Shown here: in pieces, positions 37,254-46,745 of the stretch
Numbering within the stretch: the stretch's first letter is position 1
Layout: every line of letters begins with the position of its first letter
Position numbers and translations under genes: made by a program
The notes under the pieces: model-generated
What the model saw: only the letters and a program-made list of their open reading frames with translations
The model's database searches: none
Told to the model about the DNA's origin: nothing
DNA from: LD21 sp963715785
GTDB lineage: Bacteria > Bacteroidota > Bacteroidia > Bacteroidales > VadinHA17
Direction: 5' to 3'
NCBI GenBank assembly: GCA_963715785.1
Contig: OY970276.1
Coordinates: 3,720,001-3,784,000 of the forward strand
DNA length: 64,000 nucleotides

Positions 37254-37739
37254 TTATTTTTTTTGAGATTCTCGTTTTATGAAATAGTGATGTTTCTTAT
37301 AGACGACCACTTCGCTATCTAGGTATACAATCTCCCCATTTTGATTTTTAAACTCAAGTACAAGACTAAAATCTACTGGAATCATTTTATCTTTTATTTG
37401 TCTAAAAGCTGGACTCCATTTGGTATTGTTACTGATACAGTCAATAACTGCTTTATTAAAGATCTCATTGTCGGAATTTACAACCTTATAATCAAAGCCC
37501 TCACCTTTACAATTAAGGATAAGCCTTACAGAAAATTTTTTCCCATTTTCTAAATTGTAGTTCTTCAATGGCACATCCCGATTTAACATAAGTTCGAGTT
37601 CTTCAGCACTTATATTAGATGAAGGCATAATATCTGTAACGACCCAAGGTAATTTTATTGAATCACAATAAGTCTGTGCAGTAATAAATAAAGATTTAAA
37701 GGCTAGAAAAAGTACCAGGATTGGGAAAATTCTATTCAT
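37254..37739 (-). CDS. Secreted TonB-C-like protein
   Basis: 161 aa. Signal peptide 1-22 (ends FITAQ). The segment VRLILNCKGEGFDYKVVNSD, then IFNKAVIDCISNNTKWSPA, has the strand-helix order and the W-x-P-A motif of TonB C-terminal-like domains. Neighbouring cassette to the related 177-aa gene, so these two may derive from a common ancestor or reflect independent capture. The gene starts 36 bp from R35, leaving no room for a full promoter. Confidence 0.83.
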   Translation of the reverse strand: MNRIFPILVLFLAFKSLFITAQTYCDSIKLPWVVTDIMPSSNISAEELELMLNRDVPLKNYNLENGKKFSVRLILNCKGEGFDYKVVNSDNEIFNKAVIDCISNNTKWSPAFRQIKDKMIPVDFSLVLEFKNQNGEIVYLDSEVVVYKKHHYFIKRESQKK

Positions 37740-37775
37740 TGTTGCTTTCTTTTAAAGGGTGAGGAGTATGCAAGC

Positions 37776-38125
37776 TAACGGCCCGGCGGTTTAATTAGGT
37801 GCCGTCTGCGTCGCGGTGCATTGTTTTTTGCCAGTCCCGGTAGGTGGACGAGAGGCCTCGGGTCACGGTGAAACTGTTAAACGGTACCAAGTCCCGATAG
37901 ATGGCAGTGAAGTTACGTGTCACGATGAAATAGTCTCGGTGACGAGCAAAAAACAAGGCACCAGAGCGTCGGCCCGCCAACCCAAAGATGTTGTCCCGGG
38001 AGATGGAACTGTCCGGGTGCCACAGTATTTTATTAACGGAACAGAGTTTTCGAGCATAGATTTTGGGCTTGGATACAAAGCTGTCCTGGGTTGGCGGAAG
38101 GCACTTAATTAAACCGTCCGAGTTA
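37776..38125. repeat. R35: attC-like element, long class (twin of R11)
   Basis: 350 bp; I see no difference from R11. With the lipoprotein gene to its right it makes the second 979-bp copy of that cassette. Confidence 0.93.
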
Positions 38126-38139
38126 GGCTTTGGCTTTTT

Positions 38140-38700
38140 TTATTTCAGATATTTATTTTCTTTGAAACTTCTAACCTTATCGTCAAAGTCATCTATTTTT
38201 TTCAAATCATTCCCTGAGACAATTAAGTATTTTCTATAAAATGGCTCTCCAAGTGACGGTGGAGGAGGTACTGGTAAATGAGACTTACTATAAAGATAAA
38301 ATGAATTTGGATTGTAGTCATTCAGACCTAATATTAATCCCGTTTTTAATTTACTTTTATTAATGAAATTATTCCCACAAGTTGAAGACAATCCGTATAT
38401 GGAAACAATTTTTGATTTATAACGGAAATACCCAATCATAGTTTGGCTATCATAATTTTCAAAGTCCCCAACTAATTCAACATAACATCCTGACTGATCC
38501 TGTGAAAAAGTAATAGTATACGATTTCACTTCTCCATATGTTGAATAAACATTCCTCATACTATCTTCATGAGCGATGATTTGATCTAGACAATTCATGA
38601 GAGTTGAATTGGTAATAATGTTGCTAACCTTTTCATCAGCTCTTCTACAACTAATGAGTAAGGAAACTGAAAAGAAGAATAGGCAGAAATTTCGTATCAT
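38140..38700 (-). CDS. Lipoprotein of the duplicated cassette, copy 2
   Basis: 186 aa from the lipoprotein start at 38700 (an alternative start at 38727 adds MTMIQDTSK). Sequence matches 12014-12574 wherever compared, at a constant offset of 26126 bp, so the duplication is recent or homogenised. Outside the cassette the flanks differ at once: the left neighbour is the TonB-C-like gene here and an E module in copy 1. Confidence 0.88.
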   Translation of the reverse strand: MIRNFCLFFFSVSLLISCRRADEKVSNIITNSTLMNCLDQIIAHEDSMRNVYSTYGEVKSYTITFSQDQSGCYVELVGDFENYDSQTMIGYFRYKSKIVSIYGLSSTCGNNFINKSKLKTGLILGLNDYNPNSFYLYSKSHLPVPPPPSLGEPFYRKYLIVSGNDLKKIDDFDDKVRSFKENKYLK

Positions 38701-38754
38701 CTTGCTAGTGTCTTGGATCATTGTCATTTTAATAGGAGTACCGGTACTGAAGCC

Positions 38755-39100
38755 TAACGGCCCGGCGGTTTGATTAGTTGGCGTCAGCGTCGCGGTGCCG
38801 TGTTTTTTGCCAGTCCCGGCAGATGGCTGAAAAGTTTTTTGTCAAGATAATTTGTCTTGACGGTATCAAGTCCGGGTAATGGGTGCGAGTTTTGGGTCAC
38901 GATAAAATAGTCTAGGTGGCGAGCAAAAAACAAGGCACCAACGCGTCGGCCGGCAGCCCTATTGACTTTGTCATGGCAGCAGGATATGTCCAGGTGATAC
39001 AAAATTTGATAAGTTAGAATGAATTTACTACCATAGACTTTATAATGCATTACGGATTTGTCCGGGCTGCCGAAGCCAATTAATTAAACCGACCGAGTTA
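38755..39100. repeat. R36: attC-like element, long class
   Basis: 346 bp. P1 GTTTGATTAGTTGGC/GCCAATTAATTAAAC; P3 CGGCAGCCC/GGGCTGCCG. Confidence 0.9.
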
Positions 39101-39596
39101 TAAAAAGTGCACAATTTTAAGGGTTTAGTCAGAAGCTGATTTTAAGTCCCGGTAAAAGGCAGAAATTTGTCAAGTTGTAACGGAATTTGATAAATGTAGT
39201 AACTTAATAATGACTTGTATCTGTCTCGTTATAAAATAATTGAATAGAAACCCGTTATAAAAAGTGCGCCCTTGCAAATGACTTTTTCGTCTAGAAGGAA
39301 TTGTCTCGTCAAAGAACATTCGCAAGGCCAGGGCAGGCATAAAAAATTGGCCAGGTCTGGTGTCGCGATGCAAGTTTTATGAAATTGAATAATTTGTCCT
39401 GATTACGAAGTTTTATAAAATGCAGTAGCGCGAGTGCCAATTTTTTATATGTGCGTCGGCAGAAGTATTCGGCTGGGCATTTGCGTGTAGAGGTGTAAAC
39501 TGATAAGCGGAACAAATGTGTCTTGTCATGAAAAACTATATTACTTGCAGTGCGGGTAGCCGAATGTACTAATAGCTACGACGTATTTTTTATAAC
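39097..39596. repeat. Gene-less payload, family B copy 6
   Basis: Arms GTTATAAAAAGTGC and CGTATTTTTTATAAC; three B hairpins intact, with GGAGAGGT-type change (TGTAGAGGTGTAAACTGATA) in the third loop. Confidence 0.87.
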
Positions 39597-39940
39597 GGCC
39601 CGGCGGTTTAATTAGGTGCCGTCTGTGTCGTGGTGCCGCGTTTTTTGCCAGTCCCGGTAGATGGCAGAAAGTTTCGTGTCACGGTGAAGCTGTCAAACGG
39701 TACCAAGTCCAGATAGACGGCAGCGGAGTTACGTGTCATGATGAAATAGTCTAGATGACGAGCAAAAAACAAGGCGCCAGCGCGTCGGCCGGCAGCCCTA
39801 CTGACTCTGTCCCGGAAGTACGAAACAGTCCGGGTGGAAGAGGCTTGAAGAGCGGGTTTAAACTTTCTCTCATAGACTTTTGGGGGTCATTACGAAGCAG
39901 TCCGGGCTGCCGAAGGCAATTAATTAAACCGTCCGAGTTA
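39593..39940. repeat. R37: attC-like element, long class, mixed P1 arms
   Basis: 348 bp. The 5' arm is of GTTTAATTAGGTGCC type but the 3' arm is GGCAATTAATTAAAC, which pairs worse than its own type; possible internal exchange between elements. P3 CGGCAGCCC/GGGCTGCCG. Confidence 0.88.
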
Positions 39941-39961
39941 GGCTTAGTTTATTTTTTAAAT

Positions 39962-40489
39962 CTAATGGGATCCTCCTAGTTTTGCTATCAATTTTTTATT
40001 TGCTTCTATAATTTTCTCAAAGTTTATCATATTCGAGTTGTATATATAATCATAGTTAGGATCTTTAGGTTTAAATTGATTCACACCGTATACTATGCTG
40101 TTAGCAGGCATATCTTTTGTGATAATTGATCCTGCAGCTACAACAGAATGTTCACCAATTATTATAGGTCCTAAAATTTTTGCTCCATCAGCGACTACAA
40201 CGTTTTTACAAATTATTGGAGTACCAATATTTTCCCATTCATTACTAACTTTGTTAAATTTCAAATTTGCTCCTATAGATACATTTTGAAAAATCACAGC
40301 ATTTTCGCAAATCTTAGAAGCAACAATCGTACATCCGCGTGCGTGGTGAGCAAACAAGACACTTTTGTCTATTTCAGTACAATTAATTTCACAACAATAG
40401 AATTTCTCAAGCAAATTACCGGCTACATTTCTTAGCATTCTATTCTTAGAAAAGCAATTAATCTTTACTAGTTTATCAAACATATTCAC
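39962..40489 (-). CDS. CysE-like hexapeptide-repeat acetyltransferase
   Basis: 175 aa. Left-handed beta-helix hexapeptides run from about 35 to 135 (LFAHHARGCTIVAS, IFQNVSIGA, PIICKNVVVADGAKILGPI, VVAAGSIITKDMPANSIVYG). The HH pair at 48-49 matches the catalytic His region of serine acetyltransferase-like proteins. It is shorter than true CysE, lacking most of the N-terminal helical domain, and resembles the SAT-like enzymes of polysaccharide clusters. Substrate unknown. Cytosolic. Single-gene cassette. Confidence 0.9.
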   Translation of the reverse strand: MNMFDKLVKINCFSKNRMLRNVAGNLLEKFYCCEINCTEIDKSVLFAHHARGCTIVASKICENAVIFQNVSIGANLKFNKVSNEWENIGTPIICKNVVVADGAKILGPIIIGEHSVVAAGSIITKDMPANSIVYGVNQFKPKDPNYDYIYNSNMINFEKIIEANKKLIAKLGGSH

Positions 40490-40570
40490 ATATTTTTCCT
40501 CAAATTTTCCTCACAAATCTACTTAAAAACTCAGTAACTTAAATTAATAAACGGGGCTACGAATTAAGCC

Positions 40571-40859
40571 TAACGGCTCGGCGGTTGAATTAGTTGGCGT
40601 CCGTGTCGCGGTGCCGCGTTTTTTGCCAGTCCCGATAAGTGGATGAAAGTTTCGTGTCACGATAAAGTTGTCCAGATGACAGCAAAAAACAAGGCACCAG
40701 AGCGCTGGCCGGCAGCCCTATTGACTTTGTCTCGATAGCAGGAATAGTCTGGGTGCCATAAGGTTTAATAAGTGGATTTACATTTAATCTAATAGACTTT
40801 TGAATACATTACGGATTTGTCCGGGCTGGCGAAGCCAATTAATTTAACCGTCCGAGTTA
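40571..40859. repeat. R38: attC-like element, short class
   Basis: 289 bp, near twin of R10 (CTCGATAGCAGGAATAGTCT). Left part of a 553-bp R-E unit. Confidence 0.9.
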
Positions 40860-41127
40860 TAAGCAGTGTTTTGACATTTTAAGGTAACAGAATGTAATTA
40901 AACGAGAGTCCCGCGTTAATTCTGAATTTTCACTGTCAAACGAAATTTGTCTAGGAGAAAGTCCTGGTAGATGACCGATAAATTTGTTGTCACGGTAAGT
41001 ATTGTAAGTGGACTGGTCCTGGTAAATAACCGATAACTTTCTGGTCATGGTAAATTCTATAAGTGGCGTTGTCCCGCTAGATGGGACAAATTAGTCTCGT
41101 CAAGATTTTTCATGCATTGCTTATAAC
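40856..41127. repeat. Gene-less payload, family E copy 3
   Basis: Identical in length and nearly in sequence to the E copies at 10829 and 11382; arms GTTATAAGCAGTG and GCATTGCTTATAAC. Confidence 0.88.
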
Positions 41128-41468
41128 GGCCCGGCGGTTTGATTAGGTGCCGTCTGCGTCGCGGTGACTTGTTTTTTGCCAGTCACGGTAGATGGCAGTG
41201 AGCTTCGGGTCACGGTGAAGCTGCTAGAGTGTACCAAGTCCCGATAGATGCCAGTGAGTTTCGTGTCATGATGAAATAGTCTCGGTGCCGAGCAAAAAAT
41301 AAGGCGACAGCGCGTTGGCCAGCCAACCCAAGATGCTGTCCCGGGAGACGAAACTGTCGTGGTGCACAGTATTGTATAAATGGAACAGAATTTAAAGGCA
41401 TAACTGTGAGGATGATTACAAATCTGTCCTGGGTTGGCTGAAGGCACTTAATTAAACCGTCCGAGTTA
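41124..41468. repeat. R39: attC-like element, long class
   Basis: 345 bp. P3 CAGCCAACCC/GGGTTGGCTG, a unique compensated variant; P1 GTTTGATTAGGTGCC/GGCACTTAATTAAAC. Confidence 0.9.
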
Positions 41469-41477
41469 TAGGGCGTA

Positions 41478-42140
41478 TTATTTTTCAAGGACATATCCAA
41501 TTTTTATCCCAAAGGTAAGGTCAGGTCTGATTCCTTTGTCCACAGGGATTTCGAATGGTCTCATTGTTTTACAACAAATTGGATCATTGACTTTATAATC
41601 GTATGATCCATTGTAGTACTTTAACCCTAATCCAAAGTAATAATCAAAGGTTAATTTTATTTTTGTGACTGCTTGATACCCAATTTTAAAATTATCGCCG
41701 ACAATAAATCTCCTGATCCTTTCATAATCGTGATAGATATAACTAGTATCCAACGATTGCTCGTAATGGATGAATGTATCACCGCGTTTAAATTTATCAA
41801 AGATGAAGTAAAGTTCATTAGCAATATAGAATCCTTTGTAATTTGAAGTTTTTTGTTTTTTTGAATTTAAATAATATCTGATCTCAGGTTTAATTTTAAA
41901 GCCAAATCTGTCTTTAATTCTTGAATGATCTAAAATGCTTGTATATATGGCAAAATCAGTTTCGATGGAAAATGGACCCTTCAAGTTGAATTCACTACCA
42001 AGATGCAAATTCTCACCAAATGGATCTAAGAGACTTAGAGGAGCAAGCTTTAGAACTAGATTATCTGCTTTTTGGCCAAAAGATTTTTGGGTGATTGATA
42101 TTACAATCAAAAGGAACAGTAGGGATAATCTAATTTTCAT
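41478..42140 (-). CDS. Outer-membrane barrel-like exported protein
   Basis: 220 aa from the ATG at 42140, which gives a signal peptide MKIRLSLLFLLIVISITQK...FGQ. The open frame extends upstream through R40, but that part is repeat sequence. The mature start LVLKLAPLSLLDPFGENLHL resembles DUF3575-like outer-membrane proteins, followed by alternating strands. Probably outer-membrane; role unknown. Confidence 0.85.
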   Translation of the reverse strand: MKIRLSLLFLLIVISITQKSFGQKADNLVLKLAPLSLLDPFGENLHLGSEFNLKGPFSIETDFAIYTSILDHSRIKDRFGFKIKPEIRYYLNSKKQKTSNYKGFYIANELYFIFDKFKRGDTFIHYEQSLDTSYIYHDYERIRRFIVGDNFKIGYQAVTKIKLTFDYYFGLGLKYYNGSYDYKVNDPICCKTMRPFEIPVDKGIRPDLTFGIKIGYVLEK

Positions 42141-42190
42141 ATTGAGATAACTTAATAATGTGATATCCAGAGGGTATCGGCTATGCCCTA

Positions 42191-42542
42191 TAACGGCCCG
42201 GCGGTTTGGTGAGTTGCCGTCTGTGTCGCGGTGGCGTGGTTTTTGCCAGTCCCGGCAGATGGCTGAAAAGTCACGGGTCACGATGAAACTGTCCAGACGA
42301 TACCAAGTCCGGGTAAGGATTGTGAATCCGGGTGCAAGATGAAATAGTCTAGATGGAATAGCAAAAACCATGACACCTCGTGCGTCGGCCGCCAACCCTA
42401 CTGACTCTGTCCCGGAAGTACAGAAACAGTCCGGGTAGCTGAGGACTTGAATGCGGGTTTAAAGCTTAATCCCATAGACTTTGGAGGCTCATTACAAAGC
42501 AGTCCGGGTTGGCGAAGGCAATTCAGCAAACCGTCCGAGTTA
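42191..42542. repeat. R40: attC-like element, long class
   Basis: 352 bp. P1 GTTTGGTGAGTTGCC/GGCAATTCAGCAAAC; P3 CGCCAACCC/GGGTTGGCG. Confidence 0.9.
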
Positions 42543-42564
42543 TGGGTTCGTGCTTTATTTAGGT

Positions 42565-42990
42565 CTAGTAAGTTAAAACTCCAGTATGCATTGTCATCTT
42601 CCATTCTGTTCCAATCTTGCTGTAGACTTTGCAAACTCGACCTTTCCAATTATCCTCATTGTTATCTTTGTCAATCCATAGAGTGTCAATATCTACAACA
42701 GCAAAGGCTCCATCCTTTTCCTCGGAGATTACAATTTTTTTTATCTCTCTAATATTGTGAACTAGCTTATGTGTATCAAAAAGATTTTGCCACCCAGCAC
42801 ACCACCTTTGTTTATTGTATCTGCCAAGTGGCATTATCCAGTCCATAGGGTCATGTGATTGATATGTTCTTGGCCAGGGCCAAACCATGTCAGGATGGAA
42901 TATTGATATTAACAGATTTACATCTTGAGTGTCCCAAGCTCTTGTCTCTCGATTAACTATCTCAGTTATCTCAATTTCCTCTTTATTCAT
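42565..42990 (-). CDS. SnoaL/DUF4440-like (NTF2 fold) protein
   Basis: 141 aa from the ATG at 42990 (MNKEEIEITEIVNRETRAWD). The open frame starts further upstream inside R41, which I discount. The order of an N-terminal helix (EIVNRETRAWDTQDVNLLIS), FHPDMVWPWP, a middle helix, then strands VVDIDTLW and WKGRVCKVYS fits the cone-shaped NTF2-like fold. Such proteins are small enzymes or ligand-binding proteins; no catalytic residue can be assigned. Confidence 0.87.
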   Translation of the reverse strand: MNKEEIEITEIVNRETRAWDTQDVNLLISIFHPDMVWPWPRTYQSHDPMDWIMPLGRYNKQRWCAGWQNLFDTHKLVHNIREIKKIVISEEKDGAFAVVDIDTLWIDKDNNEDNWKGRVCKVYSKIGTEWKMTMHTGVLTY

Positions 42991-43072
42991 AAAATCATAT
43001 TTATTGAATTTATATGCTTTAGCGAAAAATTTCGGGTTATAACCCTGTCTCGGTATTCGCGAGCATGACCCA

Positions 43073-43421
43073 TAACGGCCCGGCGGTTTAATTAGTTGCC
43101 GTCTGCGTCGCGGTGACGTGTTTTTTGCCAGTCCTGGTAGATGGCACAAGGTTTCGGGTCACGATGAAATTGTCGAGAAGGCAGCAGTCCCGGTAGACGG
43201 CAGTGAAGTTACGTGTCACGATGAAATAGTCTCGGTGCCGAGCAAAAAACACGGCGCCAGCGCGGTGGCCGGCAGCCCGACGTAGACTTTGTCCCGGGAG
43301 ACGAAACAGTCGAGGTGCAGTGAATTCAATAAACGGTAGAAATTTTTCTCTCATAGACTTTAAGAGTCAACTCTGAAGCTGTCCGGGCTGCCGAAGGCAA
43401 TTAATTAAACCGTCCGAGTTG
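43073..43421. repeat. R41: attC-like element, long class
   Basis: 349 bp. P2 GGTGACGTGTTTTTTGCC/GCAAAAAACACGGCGCC pairs through CGTG/CACG; P3 CGGCAGCCC/GGGCTGCCG; ends GTTG. Confidence 0.9.
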
Positions 43422-43431
43422 GTGGTAGCAT

Positions 43432-43743
43432 TTATTTTAAGTCTAGGGTCAATTTAAGATGACCTCCTAGTCCGTCGGTGATAATTCTCATCAGTGTTGA
43501 GAGTCTGATATCACTAGCATCATTCTCAACTCTTGAAATATAATTTTTCGTAGTCCCGACTTTTAGTGCAAGTTCTTCCTGAGTCAGATGTCTTTGTTTG
43601 CGTGCTTCCTGAATCAGAACTCCAAGCTTGAATGATTCGAATTCTTGCTCGTATTTTTCTCTTGTCTTGGTTCCGGTTTCTCCATATTTCTGGTTCAGAT
43701 GATCGTCCCAGGATATGAGATTTTTATTCTTTTGCTTTTTCAT
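43432..43743 (-). CDS. higA: HigA-like antitoxin (XRE family)
   Basis: 103 aa from the ATG at 43743 (MKKQKNKNLISWDDH). The helix-turn-helix at about 46-95 (LIQEARKQRHLTQEELALKV, then NYISRVENDASDIRLSTL) is a clear HTH_3 domain. It follows the HigB gene with a 20-bp overlap, the toxin-first order usual for higBA. It should repress the operon and neutralise HigB. Confidence 0.92.
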   Translation of the reverse strand: MKKQKNKNLISWDDHLNQKYGETGTKTREKYEQEFESFKLGVLIQEARKQRHLTQEELALKVGTTKNYISRVENDASDIRLSTLMRIITDGLGGHLKLTLDLK

Positions 43744-44077
43744 AATAGTACTCCTTTTTTTGGTTTTCTGCTCTAGCAATCTCTTTTGGTGGAGTTTTTT
43801 CACTCTTTTTCTGAAATCCACCAAGAAGAATTACTAAGTTACCTTCATCAAAGAAGCAGAATACTCTGTAAATATTACTGCCAACTTTGATTCTCATTTC
43901 ATATAGCCCGTCAGTACCCTCAAGATGTTTAAGATATTTCTCTGGTACAATGCGTAGAGCCCTTACTAAACCAATTATAAAATCAACTTTAGCCTGAACC
44001 TTGAAATTCTGCGAATTGTAAAAATCCCAGAAGTAATTTTTAAACACGAATGTGTCTCGAAAAAATCGTTCAGCCAC
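43724..44077 (-). CDS. higB: HigB-like toxin (RelE superfamily, Gp49-type)
   Basis: 117 aa. YLKHLEGTDGLYEMRIKVGSNIYRVFCFFDEGNLVILLGGFQKKSEKTPPKEI (about 47-100) is the signature of phage Gp49-like HigB toxins, ribosome-dependent mRNA endonucleases. Upstream gene of the pair. The cassette ends GTTACCACCAAC, partner of GTTGGTGGTAGC. Confidence 0.93.
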   Translation of the reverse strand: MAERFFRDTFVFKNYFWDFYNSQNFKVQAKVDFIIGLVRALRIVPEKYLKHLEGTDGLYEMRIKVGSNIYRVFCFFDEGNLVILLGGFQKKSEKTPPKEIARAENQKKEYYYEKAKE

Positions 44078-44193
44078 AAATTGTTCTTTTGATAATTGAA
44101 TGCAAAGTTACCTAATTAGACAACATTCTCCAAATCTATTCTGAATTAAATGCAATGTTGGCCGAGGCTGGCAGGGAGCTTTTATGTTACCAC

Positions 44194-44482
44194 CAACGGT
44201 TCGGCGGTTGAATTAGTTGGCGTCCGTGTCGCGGTGCCGCGTTTTTTGCCAGTCCCGATAAGTGGATGAAAGTTTCGTGTCACGATAAAGTTGTCCAGAT
44301 GACAGCAAAAAACAAGGCACCAGAGCGCTGGCCGGCAGCCCTATTGACTTTGTCTCGGTAGCAGTATTAGTCTAGGCGCCACAAGGTTTTATAAGTGGGT
44401 TAAGCGTTACTCGCATAGACCTCCTCTCCCATTACGAAGTTGTCCGGGCTGGCGAAGCCAATTAATTTAACCGTCCGAGTTA
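44194..44482. repeat. R42: attC-like element, short class, CAAC start
   Basis: 289 bp. Begins CAACGGTTCGGCGG. P1 GTTGAATTAGTTGGC/GCCAATTAATTTAAC. Left part of the fourth 553-bp R-E unit, with a divergent P3 loop (CGCATAGACCTCCTCTCCCA). Confidence 0.9.
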
Positions 44483-44750
44483 TAAGCAGTGTTTTGACAT
44501 TTTAAGGTAACAGAATGTAATTAAACGAGAGTCCCGCGTTAATTCTGAATTTTCACTGTCAAACGAAATTTGTCTAGGAGAAAGTCCTGGTAGATGACCG
44601 ATAAATTTGTTGTCACGGTAAGTTTTGTAAGTGGACTGGTCCGGGTAAATAACCGATAACATTCTGGTCCTGGTAAATTCTATAAGTGGCGTTGTCCAGC
44701 TAGATGGGACAAATTTGTCTCGTCATGATTTTTCACGCATTGCTTATAAC
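44479..44750. repeat. Gene-less payload, family E copy 4
   Basis: Same arms and length as other E copies, with scattered substitutions (TGGTCCGGGTAAATAACCG). Confidence 0.87.
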
Positions 44751-45096
44751 GGCCCGGCGGTTTAATTAGTTGCCGTCAGCGTCGCGGTGCCGCGTTTTTT
44801 TGCCAGTCCCGGTAGACGGACGAGTAGTTACTTGTCACGATGAATTTTATAAACGGTACCAAGTCCCGATAGATGGCAGTGAAGTTTCGTGTCACGATAA
44901 AATAGTCTAGATGGCGAGCAAAAAACAAGGCACCAGAGCGTCGGCCGACAGCCCCATTGACTTTGTCTCGGCAGCAGGAATAGTCCTGGTACCACAAGAT
45001 TTTATAAGTTGAGATAAATTAAATACCATTGACTTTGAGGACCTATTGAGAAGCTGTCTGGGCTGGCGAAGGCAATTAATTAAACCGTCCGTGTTA
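44747..45096. repeat. R43: attC-like element, long class
   Basis: 350 bp. P1 GTTTAATTAGTTGCC/GGCAATTAATTAAAC; P3 imperfect (GACAGCCC with GGGCTGGC). Confidence 0.9.
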
Positions 45097-45599
45097 TAAA
45101 AAGTACGCAATTTTTCTCTTTTAGTCCAAATTTGTTTTTTAAAAAGTCCCGGTAGATGGAAGCAAATTGTCCTGTTGATACCAACCTTTATAAATCTTGA
45201 TTGCTGGTAAACGGGAGGAAACTATCTCGTCATTAATAAATTACAATAAATGACCGTTATAAAAAGTGCGCCCTTGCAAATGACTGGATTGCCCAGTAGT
45301 AATTTGTCTCACCAAAGATCATTTGCAAGGCCAGGGCAGGCATAAAAAATTGGCCAGGCCTAGTGTCGCGATGCAAATTTTATGAAATTGAATAATTTGT
45401 CCTGATTACGAAGCTTTATAAAATGCAATGGCGCGAGTGCCAATTTTTTATATGCGCGTCGGCAGAAGCATTCGGCTGGGCATTTGCGTGTCGCGGTGCA
45501 ACCTGATAGACGAAACCAATGTGTCTTGTCATGAAAAACTATATTACTTGCAGTGCGGGAAGCCGAATGTACTCAAAGCTACGACGTATTTTTTATAAC
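45093..45599. repeat. Gene-less payload, family B copy 7
   Basis: Arms GTTATAAAAAGTACG and CGTATTTTTTATAAC; closest to copies 6 and 10. Confidence 0.87.
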
Positions 45600-45946
45600 G
45601 GCCCGGTGGTATAGGGAGTTGCCGTCTGTGTCAGGGTTGGCATGCGTTTTTGCAAAGTCCCGGTAGACGGACGAAAGTTTTCCCGTCCAGATAAAGTTGT
45701 CCAGACGGCTGAATCCCGGTAAACGACCGCGAGTTGTCCCGTCACGATAAAACTGTCTAAGTGGCTATGCAAAAACCATGACAACTGCGCGATGGCCAGC
45801 AGCCCTATTGACTTTGTCTCGGTAGCAGGATTAGTCACGGTACCGAAAGTTTTATAAGTGGGAATGATTTTAATCACATAGACTTATGGAGCTGATTACG
45901 AATTAGTCCGGGCTGCTGAAGGCAATTACCTATACCATCCGTGTTA
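45596..45946. repeat. R44: attC-like element, long class
   Basis: 351 bp. P1 GGTATAGGGAGTTGCC/GGCAATTACCTATACC; P2 GTTGGCATG/CATGACAAC; P3 CAGCAGCCC/GGGCTGCTG. Confidence 0.9.
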
Positions 45947-45994
45947 TTTTTAGGCCAAATTTTATAATTGTCAGCTGTGACAAATTGTCTCAGC

Positions 45995-46117
45995 ATTTGG
46001 AACAGTCCTGTTGCGACGAGTTTTAATAAGTAGGTTAGATTTATCACTCATAGATTTTTGGGGTTAATTAAGAAGTAGTCCGGACTACCAAAGGCCATTA
46101 ATCAAACATGCTTGTTA
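45995..46117. repeat. Decayed right half of an R element
   Basis: Follows the right half of R with substitutions: GAACAGTCCTGTTGCGACGA, TTTTAATAAGTAGG, CTCATAGATTTTTGGGG, AAGTAGTCCGGACTACCAAA, then a degraded end GGCCATTAATCAAACATGC and GTTAG. The left half is missing and its core arm GTTAGTTACTGC has no partner in the cassette. Probably a fossil cassette junction. Confidence 0.7.
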
Positions 46118-46124
46118 GTTACTG

Positions 46125-46625
46125 CTATTTTGTTTTTTGTTTTCCAACTAGTCTTGCTGGTATGTATTTAAAAATTTCAAAAGATCCATTCTTAAATTGT
46201 CTGTAATTTATTGAAGCAACACCATAATTAAACTTTAAACGAAGAGTTATCAGTTTTTTCAATCCTGTTGGTCTAGGATCATTCCCAAAACTCTTTAATG
46301 TGTTAATTGCTTCTTCAGATAACTGGTCACTAGGAGACTTCTCAATTTCTATCGATGAAAGTGATCCATCACTACTGATATTACACTTCAGTACTACTGA
46401 TCCCATAATAGCATTCTCATAAAGGAGGTCTGAGTATTGAAAGTTATTAATTATGGTCTTAATTATATAGTACTCATATTTTTGGGGTAGAAGAACTGAA
46501 TCTATCGTTTCTAAATGAGATTGGTCAATAAAAACACTGTCATTTGTTATAAATTCTTTTGTGTCCTGTGCAAATGAAGTCAGAGAAATGAGAAATAGGA
46601 TAATTGTCAAGGTAAAAGTTTTCAT
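46125..46625 (-). CDS. Secreted TonB-C-like protein
   Basis: 166 aa. Signal peptide 1-20 (ends TSFAQ). MGSVVLKCNISSDGSLSSIEIEKS (about 88-111), then a helix (LSEEAINTLKSFGNDPRPTG) and LRLKFNYG, follow the TonB C-terminal plan. Third protein of this type in the window, without sequence similarity strong enough to call them recent paralogues. Located between a decayed R half and an internal core copy at 46683. Confidence 0.84.
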   Translation of the reverse strand: MKTFTLTIILFLISLTSFAQDTKEFITNDSVFIDQSHLETIDSVLLPQKYEYYIIKTIINNFQYSDLLYENAIMGSVVLKCNISSDGSLSSIEIEKSPSDQLSEEAINTLKSFGNDPRPTGLKKLITLRLKFNYGVASINYRQFKNGSFEIFKYIPARLVGKQKTK

Positions 46626-46682
46626 GTCGAGTGAAATTATTGGTGCCTAACAAAGATATATCATTATGCGTTGATTTTGGAG

Positions 46683-46745
46683 TTATATTTAGGCCATTGA
46701 TGTCGAAGTCTCTAGTATTCAGTCGTTTTATGGCTTAAATATAAC
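46683..46745. repeat. Internal core copy forming a cassette-end hairpin
   Basis: GTTATATTTAGGCC pairs with GGCTTAAATATAAC across 63 bp. The cassette's own first core at 45943 is GTTATTTTTAGGCC. Confidence 0.6.

Noticed and set aside
41478..42395. A 305-aa version of the barrel-like protein
   Set aside because: Residues 1-85 are translated R40 and leader; the signal peptide begins at the internal Met at 42140.
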